41,093 nucleotides of DNA, taken from contig JAJKJU010000299.1 of NCBI GenBank assembly GCA_021153565.1, positions 1 through 41,093 of the forward strand, in the 5' to 3' direction. The notes under the pieces were generated by a model. It saw only the letters and a program-made list of their open reading frames with translations, made no database searches and was not told the DNA's origin. Positions 16,601 through 25,558 of the stretch are shown one piece after another. Source of the stretch: Rhizobacter sp. (GTDB taxonomy: Bacteria > Pseudomonadota > Gammaproteobacteria > Burkholderiales > Burkholderiaceae_C). The translations under genes and the position numbers were made by a program. Positions within the stretch are counted from its first letter, which is position 1. Every line of letters starts with the position of its first letter.

Positions 16601-19600
16601 TTCGGTCCGGGCGTTTCGCGTCACGGCCGGGTCTTCGTGCGCACCGACGCGGCCGGCGCTGTGTGGGAGAACACGAGCGAGGCCAACAACACGGCTGCCG
16701 CACCCGAGGCGATGGACGTGATGCCCATCCCCTATGCCGACCTGCAGGTCGAGTCGGTCACGACGCCGAGCGATGCCTTCAGCGGCCGGCCCATCACGGT
16801 CACCTGGACGGTGGTCAACCGTGGCATCGGCATCACCGACGCCGGTTCGTGGAGCGACAACGTCTGGCTCAGCAGCAACCCCGACGGTACCGGCACACGC
16901 TGGAATCTGGGCTCGGGTTCGCACAACGGCCAGTTGGCGCCGGCAGGGCGCTACACGCGCAGCATGCAGGTCACCTTGCCCGAGGGCATCTCCGGCAACT
17001 ACTACCTCAACGTGTCCACGGGCGGGCCGTTCGAGTTCATCTACACAGACAACAACCAGGCCAGCTCGGTCAGCGTTCCGGTGGCCTTGTCGCCATCGCC
17101 CGACCTGCTGGTCGAGGCTATCAATGCACCGGCCACGTCCAAAGAGGGCGCGCTCGTCGATTTGTCGTGGACGGTCATCAACCAGGGCGAGGCGCGTGCC
17201 GCTGGCCAGTGGACCGACACGGTGGTCCTGGTGCCTGCTTCGGGCACGGGATCGGCCGTCGTGCTGGGCACCTTCACCTACGACCGCGGGCTCGACTCCG
17301 GCATTCGCTACACCCGCACCGAGCAGGTTCGCCTGCCGTCCAAGATCGAAGGTTCCTACCGCCTGCGTGTCGTCACCAACAGTGCGCTGGGCTCGTCGTC
17401 AAGCACCCAGGTGTATGAGCACGGCTCGGCTCGCAGCAACAACACCACCACGGCCGGCGACGTGACCGAGGTGAGCCTGAACCCGAGGCCCGACCTGCAC
17501 GTAAGCGCGGTGGTCGCTCCAACCGAGAGTGTCACGGCGGGTACGACCGCGTCGGTGCGGTTCACCGTCACCAACATGGGCCCGGAGGCCACATCCGGCC
17601 AGTGGCAAGACTACGTCTACCTGTCGCTGGATGGCATTCTCAGCGGCGACGATGTGCTGGCCGCTCGCCTGGACAGCGGAGCAGCCTTGGCCCCGAGCGA
17701 GAGCTACACCACGCAGACTGCAGCGATCAACATCCCGATTCGTTTCCGCGGCGATGTCTACATGATCATTTCGGTCGATGCGCCCAACCGCATCGACGAG
17801 TACCCCAACGAAGGCAACAACGTCAAGGCCGAGAAGTTCCACGTCGACCCGATTCCGTTTGCCGACCTGGTGACGAGCGACGTGGTTGCGCCCGACCAGT
17901 TGGTGCACGGCGCGACCGTGGGCGTCACCTACAAGGTCACCAACAGTGGTGCGGCCCGCTCGCAAGGCGACACCTCAGCCGTGAACAGCTGGACCGATTC
18001 CGTCTGGCTCACGGTGGACAAGCGCCGCCCGTCACCATCCAAGGGCGACATCCTGCTCGGCCAGGTCACGCACACCGGCAACCTCTCGGTGGGCGAGGAC
18101 TACCTGGGTTCGATCCAGGGGCAGATCCCCGACAACGTACGTTCCGGCCAGTACTACATCACGGTGTGGAGCGACACCTACGACGCGATCCTCGAAGACA
18201 CGCTGGCCAGCAACATCAACCCCGACGACGCGGGCCAGATCGACAACAACAACTACAAGGCACGTGCCGTCAGCGTGCTCGGCATGACGCCGCCCGATCT
18301 GGTGGTGAGCCAGGCCACAGCCACGCCTGCCGTCACCGCACCGGGCGACTACAGCTTCAGCTACACCGTCAAGAACCAGGGCGACCTCTTCAACGGCGCC
18401 TGGACCGACAGGGTCTGGGTCGCTGACAACGCCGATCTCTCCCGGGCTACCACCAAATGGATGGTGGGTGAGTTCAACCAGCAGCGCAGCCTTGGCAATG
18501 GCGAAACCTATTCCGTTTCGCAGACGGTGCAGCTGGCACCCTCGGTGAAGGGCGCTTATCTGGTGGTCGAGACCGACCGCCCGTACAACCCGGGCTATGC
18601 CTACCGCAACGACATCGCCGAGCTCGACGAGTCCAACAACGCCCGTGCGGTGGCTTCCAACGTCGACAACCGGCCGTCTGACCTGCGTGTGGCCAGCATC
18701 GTCACCGAGCCCGAGAACTTCTCGGGCGAAGAAACCACCATCATCTGGACGGTCACCAACTTCGGCGCCGACGTGTGGAGCGGCACGCGTGGCTGGGTCG
18801 ACAGCGTCTACTTCAGCCCGGATCCCGAATTCATTCCCAACCGCGCCACCGCGCTGGGAGCCCTGGTTCACTCCAACGCCGCGGGCCTGGCCTCGGGGGC
18901 GAGCTACACCGCCTCGGCGCGCTTCAAGCTGCCGCCGGGTACCAACGGGCCGTACTACATCTACGTCATCACCGATTCCAGCCATCCGACGGATGGGCTG
19001 TCGCCTGCCGTCTCATCGGGCGCGATGAGCGAAGACCTGCGTGGCGAAAACAACGCAGGCTCCCGCGATTTCCTCTACGCCTACAGCGTGTTCGAAGGCG
19101 CACGCAACGACAACAACAGGAGCCGCGGCACGCTCAACGTGACCTACCGCGAGCCCGATCTGCAGATCGACAGCATCACCAGCTCCGACCCGAACCCGGC
19201 CTCGGGCGACACCATCACGGTGTCGTGGACGGTCACCAACCGCGGCACGCGTGAAACGCGCGTGCCCGGCTGGTTCGACGGCGTATTCCTGTCGCGCGAC
19301 ACCTCCATGGATCCGAGCGACTATCCGGTGGTCGATCGCGGCAATGAAGGGGAGATGCTGACACGCCTGCGCCAGACCTACCTCACCGACGCAGAAGGCA
19401 AGCCGCGCTACCTGAAGCCCGGCGAGTCGTACACCAATTCCACGACCTTCACGCTGCCGTCGTCGATCAGCGGCAACTTCAGCATCATCGTGAAGGCTGA
19501 CACTTCACCTGCCACGCCTTGGGGAGGTTACGGCGTGGTGAGCACTGTCCGCGAAGGCCTGCGCTTGCTGGCCGATGCTGGGGCTCAGGCGGGCTCGGTG

Positions 19601-22600
19601 CTGGAGTTCCAGGACGAAGGCAACAACGTCTCGTTCATGGCGCTGCCCATCAGCTTGTCGCCACCGCCCGATCTGCAGGTCACGCAGGTCACGGCGCCCA
19701 ATTCGGTCATCGCCGGCCAGGCGCTCAACATCAGCTACACGGTGGAGAACAAAGGTGGCAAGACGCCTGCTGACCAAGGGTCGTGGTACGACCTGATCTA
19801 CCTGTCCAAGGATCGCTTCCTCGACATCAACAAAGATCGCTACCTCGGCTACGTGTCGCATGGCGATGGCCTGCCAGCCGGTGGCAGCTACGACTCGGGC
19901 ACGCTCAGCTTCACCGCGCCGCGCGATCTTGAAGGCCCGTACTACGTCTTCGTCGTCACCGATCCGGCGCGTGCCTGGGGCTCGGGCGACAACGGCCGGG
20001 TGTACGAGTTCGGCAAGGACGACAACAACAACGCGGCCGCGGTTCAGCCCGTCTTGATCGAAGTCCCCCCGCCGGCCGACCTGGTGGTGACCAATGTGGT
20101 GGTGCCTTCCAGTGTGTCCGTGGGCCAAGAGGTAGAAATCACTTTCACGGTCACCAACCAATCGACCGACCCGGCCCTGGGCCGCTGGACCGATGCGCTC
20201 TACCTGTCGTCCGACAACACCTGGGATTTGAACGATCAACTGCTTGGCAAGGTGGCCCATGCGGGCGACCTGGCGGGCAACGGCACCTACACCGCCACGC
20301 TCAAGACCACGCTGCCAGCACTCAAAGACGGCGCATGGCGCGTGATCGTGCGCCCCGACCTCTACAACGAAGTCTTCGAAGGCAAGATCACCTACAACGA
20401 CACCGGCTTGCACATTCCGCCGGGCGAGGCCAACAACCGCTTGGCGTCCGCCGCCACGCTCAACGTGACCGTGCCCACCTTGACGGTGGGCGCGCCGCTG
20501 GCCACCACGCTGACCACCGGCAACGTGCAGATTTACAAGCTGAGCGTGGCCGCAGGTGAGACCCTGCGCGTCAACCTCGACTCTGTCGCGACCGACGGTG
20601 CCAGCGAGCTGTACGTGCGCTACGGCGACATCCCCACGGGCTACGCTTTCGACGCGGCCTACAGCAAGCCAGTCTCACCCGACCAAGAGGTGCTGATTCC
20701 CACCACCAAGGCGGGTGACTATTACGTGCTGGTGCGCGCGCGCCAGGCGCAGGCCGGCACGGCGGCCACACTGCGTGCCGACTTGCTGCCCTTGTCCATC
20801 ACCAGCGTCACACCCGACCAGGGCGGCGTAGGTGACGACGACCACCGCTGGGTCACTGTCGATATCGAAGGAGCCCGCTTCGCAGCGGGCGCGCTGGTCA
20901 AGCTCTCGCGCCCAGGCGTGTTCGAGATCGAGCCCGAGCGCTGGCAGGTGCTAGCCGCCACGCACATCCGCGCGGTGTTCGACCTGCGCCATGTGCCGAT
21001 GGGCCTGTATGACATCAGCGTCATCAACCCCGACGGCCAGCGTGTCACCGAGCCTTACCGCTATCTGGTGGAGCGTGCCATCGAGGCCGACGTCACCATC
21101 GGCATCGGCGGCGCACGCACGATCAACCCTGGTGATGGCACGACCTACAGCGTCACCCTGCAAAGCCTGACCAACGTCGACACGCCTTACGTGCGCTTCG
21201 ACGTGGGTGCGAGCGACATGGGCAACAGCCAGAACCTGCTCGAAGGCCTGAACCTGCCCTATGTGGTGTTCTCGTCCAACGTGGGCGGCCAGCCCGGTGG
21301 CGCGACCTCGCAGGACGCCGGCAACACGCAAAGCTACGGCGCCACGCCCACCACGCCGATCCGCTCCGACATCCCCTGGGCTTCGCTCGATGGCGCAGAC
21401 AACACCAGCGGCTGGAACCTCGCCCCCGGCTATGCCTTCGACGTGGCGGCGGGCGGCTTCGTCGGCTTCAGCTTCAACGTGCAGACCTACCCCGGCTTGG
21501 CCGAATGGCTGGCCTACGACTTCGAAGGTCTGCGCAGCAAGCTCTACGCCATCCGCCCTGACTGGAAAGCGCAGGGCCTGCTGGACGGCGGCATCCCGTC
21601 GCTGAACAACATCTCCCCAGGGTTGGCGGCCAAGTTCGTCTCGACGGAACCAGGCGTTCACATCACCAAGCTCGAAGCCCTGGCGATGCCATTCCGCTTC
21701 GACACGCTGGGTGCAGCCACGCCGCTGACGCGCGATGAGTTCATTGCCGACCAGACCGCGCACGCCAAGCAGCTGAGAACGGCCATCCTTGCCGACGCCA
21801 GCGCCCCCAGCACCCTGGCGGTGCTGGCGGCAGACGAAGCGCAGTGGGTGCAAGGCTGGCTGGCGGCGCTGGAAGCGTCGGGCCTGCTGCGGCCTGCCGA
21901 TGAAGCGCCACCCATCCGGCTGCAACCGCAGGTCATGAGCCTGAACGCCACGCTGGCCACCGGCATCCTGCTGAGCAAGGGCGGTGAAAGCTACCGCACC
22001 CAGGCTGACTTGCTGGGCTTCTTCACCAAGGTGCAGCAGTGGTATGGCGACACCGCCCGCTGGGCCGGCGACCCGATCGCTGCCCATGCGCCGGTCGACT
22101 ATTCCGAAACGCGCCACAGCGATGACGGTGGTGAGGTGGAAGTGCCAGTTCCAGTGGCCCCCAAGCCGGCCGACTACGACCAGCATGCCACCCAAGACAC
22201 ACACTTCATCAGCTTTGACGTGTTCGCCGGCGGTACGGCCGAGCTGGAATACCTGCGCCACATCGGCGTGCTCGACGAAAAATTCGGCCCCGTTGGTCCG
22301 CAAGCACTCAACCTCACGCAGTACCTGCAGCAGGCCGCGCAGCGCGCCGCCAACGCTCAGGTTGCCGTGTCGGTGCAAGGGCCGCAGACCGTGCTCACGG
22401 GGGGCAGTACGTCATACGTGCCGGCCGACTACGCGCTGCCGTACACGGTGTCGTTCAGCAACCCCACGGAACACCCGGTGGGCGAGCTGCGCATCGTCAC
22501 CGAGCTCGATGCCGACCTCGACCCGCGCAGCCTGCGCTTGAACGACCTGAAGATCGGCGACATCAACATCCATGTGCCGGGCGACCAGGCCGTCTTCCAG

Positions 22601-25558
22601 GGCGACTTCGATTTCAGCGGCAACAAGGGCTTCGTGCTGCGCGTGAGCGCAGGTATCGATGCGCAAACCCGCATCGCCACCTGGCTGATCAAGGCCATCG
22701 ACCCCGACACCGGCGAGGTGCTGCACGACGCCACGCGCGGCCTGCTGCTGCCTGATGCGAGCGGCAAGACCAACAAGGGCTATGTGAGCTACACCGTGCG
22801 TGCGAGTGCCGAGGCCGTCACCGGCGCCAGCATCAGCTCGCAGGCCCGTGCCTTCTTCGACGACGCACCGCCCATCGACAGCGGCTCGGTCAGCCACACG
22901 CTCGATGCGTCGGCGCCGGTCACCCAGCTCACGGTCACCAGTGTGGCCGGCAGCAGCGTGCCGACCTACACCGTGGGCTGGAAAGCCACCGACGACGCCT
23001 CCGGCGTGAAGCACGTGACGGTGTACGTGTCCGAGAACGGAGGTGACTTCCGCATCTGGCGCAAGCAGGTGGCGGGCGACGCGAGCCAGGTGGTCTTCAC
23101 CGGCGAGGCCGGCAAGAGCTATGAGTTCCTGGCTGCGGCCACGGACAACGCGGGCAATCGCGAAGCCGCGGTCGTATCCAACGCTGTGCTGCCTGACGAC
23201 GGCAGCCGTCAAAAAGCCGAGCAGGCGCTGGGCGCCAACGACACGCTCACCGGCACCGCCGAGCTGCCTGCGGCAGCGCCTGGGCGCAGCTATGTGAGCA
23301 ACGAGATCTTCCAGCAGGCCACGTTGCGGCTGCCGGGATTCGTTGCGCCCGCCCAGCCGGGTGATTTGCAAAGTGTGCTGGCCCCGATGACGGTGCGTGG
23401 CTTTGCCGATGGCTTCACCGGCAGCGATGGCGACATCGGCGCGCTGGCCATGGTGCAACTGTCCGACGGCTCGGTGCTGGCCAGTGCCGGCAGCCTGCGC
23501 AACGAAGTGTTCAAGTTCGGCAAAGACGGTGGTCACACCACCACGCCACTCTTCGTGCTTGATTCGCCGGTGCTCGACATGGCCGTCGACGCACTCGGCC
23601 AGCTGTGGGTGATGACGGGGCGGGAACTGCTGCTTGTCGACGCCACCACCGGTGCCGTGATCGACCGCCACATCGGCCCGGGCCAAGATCCGTTGACGCA
23701 TGCCCTGGCGATCGATCCCGATTCGGGCCTGATCTATGTGTCGTCAGGCAATGGCGTCGAAATCTTCGACCCCAAGGCCACTGATGCCAGCAAGGCCTGG
23801 AAGCATTTCTCCAACAGCCGCGTGGGCGACCTCGCCTTCGGGCCCGATGGCCGACTGTGGGGCGTGCGCTGGACGGGCAGTGACATCACCGACGCCGTGC
23901 CGGGCAGCACCACCGAGATCATCAGCTTCCCAATGGCTGGCCGCACCCAGGGCCGGGCCGAGGTGGAGTACCGCATCGCCGGCGTGGTCGACAGCATCGC
24001 TTTCGGTGCGGCCGGCTCGCCGCTGGCCGGTGTGATGCTGGCTTCGAGCAACCTTGCCCAGCGCCCGGTGGTGCAGGGCGCAGGCAGCGTGCCGCACACC
24101 TCCAGCGTCTGGATGGTCGAGCTGCAAAGCCGCCGCGTGCTGCAACTCGCCACGGGCGGTACGCGCGGCGAGAGCCTGCTCACCACGAGCGACGGCATCA
24201 TCTTGATCGCGCAGACCGGCCACATCGACCAGATCTCGCCCATCCACGCCCCGAGCGTGCTGGCCACCAGCGTGGCCGAAGGCGCCTTGCTGCCGCTGCC
24301 GGTGAGCCAGATCGCGGTCACCTTCGACCAGGCCATGTGGACAGGATCGTCCGGAATGGATGCAGACGATCTGTCGAGCGTGCTGAACGCCAGCAACTAC
24401 AGCCTCATTGCGACCGGAGCCAACAGCAACCTGACGCTGCAGCCGGTGTCGGTGCGCTGGGATGCCGGATCGCGCTCGGCTGTTCTGACTCTGCCCAACC
24501 TGCCAGCCGGCGGGTGGCGCCTTGAAATCAACCCCCAGATGCGCAGCGCGGCGCAGGTGCGCCTGTCTGCCACCTTCATCACCACCTTCACGGCGGTGAG
24601 CGACCTCACGAGCCTGGTCAACCTGGTGTTCACCAACACCCGTGCCGACCGCTTGACGGGCGAGGTGAGCTACGACGTCAGCATCACCAACATCGGTGTG
24701 GATGACATCCGCGGGCCGCTGACGCTGCTGCTCGACCCGGGCCGCTACTTTGCCAACCAGGTGGTGGGCGCCACGCAGGGGACGGGCGATCAGGCGGATC
24801 TGTGGCTCATCGACCTCACTGCCGGCCTGCAAGCCACTGGCGGCAAGCTGGGCGTGGGCGCGACGCTGGCCAACCAGACGGTGAGCGTGCGGCCAGCCAG
24901 CATCTTCGGCACCTCGCCGGGCTCGAGCACGCTGGTCAAGTTCAACCTCGGCCATGGCATCTACGCGGTGCCTTACGACAACACGCCGCCGACCGTGCAG
25001 GTCGCTGGTGCGGCCGATCCCGAATCGGTCGCGCTGCCTGATGCCCAGGCGGGCCAGGCCTGGACGGGTACGCTGCAAGCCGACGACAGCGATGGCGCCA
25101 CCTTCTTCTGGCAGATCTTGCAAGGGCCTGCGGGCCTGACGATTGCGCAGTCCGCCACGGTCGATGCATCGGCCACCGGCTACAGCAACACTGCCACGCT
25201 GAGCTGGACACCCACCGCCCGTGACCGCGCCGATACCGAGGTGCTGGTGCGCGTGGTCGATAGCCGCGGTGGCGTGGCGATCCGCCGCTTCACCATCGCC
25301 GTGGCCGGTGCCAACCATGTGCCGGTGCTCGATGGCGTGGGCGACATCACGCTGGCCGAAGGCCAGACGCTGCAGCTGCCGATCGTCGCGGCTGATGCCG
25401 ATGGCGATACCGTCACCGTGAGCCTGCGCAACCTGCCGGCTGGTGCGCGCTACGACGCGGCCACGGGCATCCTCACCTGGGTGCCCGGCTACGACCAGGC
25501 CGGCGACTACCCCGACGTGACCATCGTCGCGAGCGACGGCAAGCACACCGTCAGCTAG
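12956..25558 (+). CDS. Giant surface protein, part 2 (between the two in-frame stops)
   Basis: The same frame continues for about 4200 codons to TAG 25556. The longest ORF with an allowed start begins at TTG 13001, but that lies in mid-module without a Shine-Dalgarno. Domains in order: the last two PPC-like modules (to about 13690); 17 CARDB modules (13694-20470); another PPC-like piece; a TIG-like domain (20800-21060); a large conserved region of mixed strands (21060-22900); an Ig-like domain with TDDASGVKHVTVYVS (about 22980); an NHL-like propeller (23400-24260); an SbsA-type Ig-like domain (24250-24600); and the first putative-Ig module (25300-25558). All are extracellular types. It is most likely the middle of one polypeptide rather than a separate protein. 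Confidence 0.75.
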   Translation, partial: FQIDNLANAQAGVIALNQTVSGTLNAQNQSRTYTFTLDEGKTVQFDRLNSGAGNDNLYWSLTGPYNTSLASSEYLSTGTTAPSTRVLDLPPGTYTLQVYTSGFGNDSYAFRLLDQSTATPLTNGQIVEGRVEPSGEMVAYSVDAEAGDRLFVDFRDLTIRTSAYDATVGFSHYNYTGGVRIVDPYGRDVTSAALGDAEAVATVSGRYTVLLDNYQNYNVPVAYRLAVFVNTPGLPRTIDLGVTATAMDLQVQSVAVTPAQTGSDIRSGNTMTVSWTTLNNGVSATLGDFVERVIVRRPATGEVVAQVSMPFVEADPGNGSLLPSQTVARQVNIRLPDGPAGAGDLSVTVETDVTNTQPEGGVAEENNRAFANFTSALADYPNLVAANLSIAPTADWSAGQPVTVRWTTRNDGSLAATGGWTERVELLNQTTGVVVANLAQAFTAQNIAAGSSADRSASFNWPSGLNAIGAFRLRVVVDALSEVSEYNASGALENDNAKQQVVSVGPDLVVRNPGLLQTGVQSGDRVTLVWEDVNQGSVPTPVAYQDRVVVRQRNADGTAGAVILDTSVAFAGAAALPLQPGEARARSLNFALPDGVLGSGQFDVFITADSSASGTAILFETNLAGNAETNNTSAGDFITTLRQYADLAVTDLVAPTTVESGAQTQISWSVTNQGPVAAVSANGSWVDRVVLSSDSVIGNADDVILASVTHTGALAVGASYGQSASVRIPTRLQGNYRIAVISDINSAVREPDTRADNLRLSGTIAILQTYADLVPSLAAVPAEIFAGRTARVEWSVQNNGTVTTDVSRWVDQVYLSSTPSLSASSILLGSVTHVGALDRNGSYAAAMDVQIPRDASGPMYFIVKTDAFAAVYELGRTPNNVVIAAASSQVQPEPRANFVVQDLTAPTQWRVGSTVELTYTVRNTGNDPVNSWLAEEVRLVDTGNASNIVTLGSPSGTRNLAQGAAYTQTLSYTVPAMPAGNWRLEVIADRWGYVSESSEADNVGSASIAVVHPDLVVSQLATTGLRQGGETLTLNWTTRNSGTADASHVRDAVYLSRDGVVGAGDTQLGEITHTSLGAGASEVGQLSFTLPVDLEGDWRLIVVTDATNQNNENTSGEANNADMLAIAVARDFFADLAVSAVQAPTRVIDDPASVTVEWTVTNMGTGLGRTLSWTDRVIYSQNDVLGDSDDIVLGNLERTGGLAVGDSYNGSVTYRFGPGVSRHGRVFVRTDAAGAVWENTSEANNTAAAPEAMDVMPIPYADLQVESVTTPSDAFSGRPITVTWTVVNRGIGITDAGSWSDNVWLSSNPDGTGTRWNLGSGSHNGQLAPAGRYTRSMQVTLPEGISGNYYLNVSTGGPFEFIYTDNNQASSVSVPVALSPSPDLLVEAINAPATSKEGALVDLSWTVINQGEARAAGQWTDTVVLVPASGTGSAVVLGTFTYDRGLDSGIRYTRTEQVRLPSKIEGSYRLRVVTNSALGSSSSTQVYEHGSARSNNTTTAGDVTEVSLNPRPDLHVSAVVAPTESVTAGTTASVRFTVTNMGPEATSGQWQDYVYLSLDGILSGDDVLAARLDSGAALAPSESYTTQTAAINIPIRFRGDVYMIISVDAPNRIDEYPNEGNNVKAEKFHVDPIPFADLVTSDVVAPDQLVHGATVGVTYKVTNSGAARSQGDTSAVNSWTDSVWLTVDKRRPSPSKGDILLGQVTHTGNLSVGEDYLGSIQGQIPDNVRSGQYYITVWSDTYDAILEDTLASNINPDDAGQIDNNNYKARAVSVLGMTPPDLVVSQATATPAVTAPGDYSFSYTVKNQGDLFNGAWTDRVWVADNADLSRATTKWMVGEFNQQRSLGNGETYSVSQTVQLAPSVKGAYLVVETDRPYNPGYAYRNDIAELDESNNARAVASNVDNRPSDLRVASIVTEPENFSGEETTIIWTVTNFGADVWSGTRGWVDSVYFSPDPEFIPNRATALGALVHSNAAGLASGASYTASARFKLPPGTNGPYYIYVITDSSHPTDGLSPAVSSGAMSEDLRGENNAGSRDFLYAYSVFEGARNDNNRSRGTLNVTYREPDLQIDSITSSDPNPASGDTITVSWTVTNRGTRETRVPGWFDGVFLSRDTSMDPSDYPVVDRGNEGEMLTRLRQTYLTDAEGKPRYLKPGESYTNSTTFTLPSSISGNFSIIVKADTSPATPWGGYGVVSTVREGLRLLADAGAQAGSVLEFQDEGNNVSFMALPISLSPPPDLQVTQVTAPNSVIAGQALNISYTVENKGGKTPADQGSWYDLIYLSKDRFLDINKDRYLGYVSHGDGLPAGGSYDSGTLSFTAPRDLEGPYYVFVVTDPARAWGSGDNGRVYEFGKDDNNNAAAVQPVLIEVPPPADLVVTNVVVPSSVSVGQEVEITFTVTNQSTDPALGRWTDALYLSSDNTWDLNDQLLGKVAHAGDLAGNGTYTATLKTTLPALKDGAWRVIVRPDLYNEVFEGKITYNDTGLHIPPGEANNRLASAATLNVTVPTLTVGAPLATTLTTGNVQIYKLSVAAGETLRVNLDSVATDGASELYVRYGDIPTGYAFDAAYSKPVSPDQEVLIPTTKAGDYYVLVRARQAQAGTAATLRADLLPLSITSVTPDQGGVGDDDHRWVTVDIEGARFAAGALVKLSRPGVFEIEPERWQVLAATHIRAVFDLRHVPMGLYDISVINPDGQRVTEPYRYLVERAIEADVTIGIGGARTINPGDGTTYSVTLQSLTNVDTPYVRFDVGASDMGNSQNLLEGLNLPYVVFSSNVGGQPGGATSQDAGNTQSYGATPTTPIRSDIPWASLDGADNTSGWNLAPGYAFDVAAGGFVGFSFNVQTYPGLAEWLAYDFEGLRSKLYAIRPDWKAQGLLDGGIPSLNNISPGLAAKFVSTEPGVHITKLEALAMPFRFDTLGAATPLTRDEFIADQTAHAKQLRTAILADASAPSTLAVLAADEAQWVQGWLAALEASGLLRPADEAPPIRLQPQVMSLNATLATGILLSKGGESYRTQADLLGFFTKVQQWYGDTARWAGDPIAAHAPVDYSETRHSDDGGEVEVPVPVAPKPADYDQHATQDTHFISFDVFAGGTAELEYLRHIGVLDEKFGPVGPQALNLTQYLQQAAQRAANAQVAVSVQGPQTVLTGGSTSYVPADYALPYTVSFSNPTEHPVGELRIVTELDADLDPRSLRLNDLKIGDINIHVPGDQAVFQGDFDFSGNKGFVLRVSAGIDAQTRIATWLIKAIDPDTGEVLHDATRGLLLPDASGKTNKGYVSYTVRASAEAVTGASISSQARAFFDDAPPIDSGSVSHTLDASAPVTQLTVTSVAGSSVPTYTVGWKATDDASGVKHVTVYVSENGGDFRIWRKQVAGDASQVVFTGEAGKSYEFLAAATDNAGNREAAVVSNAVLPDDGSRQKAEQALGANDTLTGTAELPAAAPGRSYVSNEIFQQATLRLPGFVAPAQPGDLQSVLAPMTVRGFADGFTGSDGDIGALAMVQLSDGSVLASAGSLRNEVFKFGKDGGHTTTPLFVLDSPVLDMAVDALGQLWVMTGRELLLVDATTGAVIDRHIGPGQDPLTHALAIDPDSGLIYVSSGNGVEIFDPKATDASKAWKHFSNSRVGDLAFGPDGRLWGVRWTGSDITDAVPGSTTEIISFPMAGRTQGRAEVEYRIAGVVDSIAFGAAGSPLAGVMLASSNLAQRPVVQGAGSVPHTSSVWMVELQSRRVLQLATGGTRGESLLTTSDGIILIAQTGHIDQISPIHAPSVLATSVAEGALLPLPVSQIAVTFDQAMWTGSSGMDADDLSSVLNASNYSLIATGANSNLTLQPVSVRWDAGSRSAVLTLPNLPAGGWRLEINPQMRSAAQVRLSATFITTFTAVSDLTSLVNLVFTNTRADRLTGEVSYDVSITNIGVDDIRGPLTLLLDPGRYFANQVVGATQGTGDQADLWLIDLTAGLQATGGKLGVGATLANQTVSVRPASIFGTSPGSSTLVKFNLGHGIYAVPYDNTPPTVQVAGAADPESVALPDAQAGQAWTGTLQADDSDGATFFWQILQGPAGLTIAQSATVDASATGYSNTATLSWTPTARDRADTEVLVRVVDSRGGVAIRRFTIAVAGANHVPVLDGVGDITLAEGQTLQLPIVAADADGDTVTVSLRNLPAGARYDAATGILTWVPGYDQAGDYPDVTIVASDGKHTVS
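13694..20470 (+). repeat. 17 tandem CARDB modules
   Basis: Each module begins with a [AP]DLxV-type strand, has a central TVTNxG or WTxxNxG, usually a WTDxVxLS strand, and closes with an ExNN-type turn. I count 17 openings, from MDLQVQSVAV (13694) to ADLVVTNVVVPSS (about 20080), averaging about 133 residues. CARDB (cell adhesion related domain in bacteria) folds as an Ig-like sandwich. Sequence divergence between copies is high. Confidence 0.85.
23400..24270 (+). other. NHL/SMP-like beta-propeller domain in the giant protein
   Basis: Successive blades read GSVLASAGSLRNEVFKFG, LDMAVDALGQLWVMTG, HALAIDPDSGLIYVSSG and VGDLAFGPDGRLWGVRW, the 'DxxGxLWV' style of NHL/SMP-30-like propellers. It probably forms a rigid binding platform. 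No catalytic residues can be claimed. Confidence 0.55.

Noticed and set aside
6404-25558. Stop-to-sense recoding of TAA/TAG as Gln in this organism
   Set aside because: Only two such codons occur in more than 11,500, far too few for a reassigned code; other genes in the window appear to use normal stops.
13001-25558. An independent second gene starting at TTG 13001
   Set aside because: No Shine-Dalgarno, start in mid-module, and coding similarity extends upstream to the TAA in the same frame.
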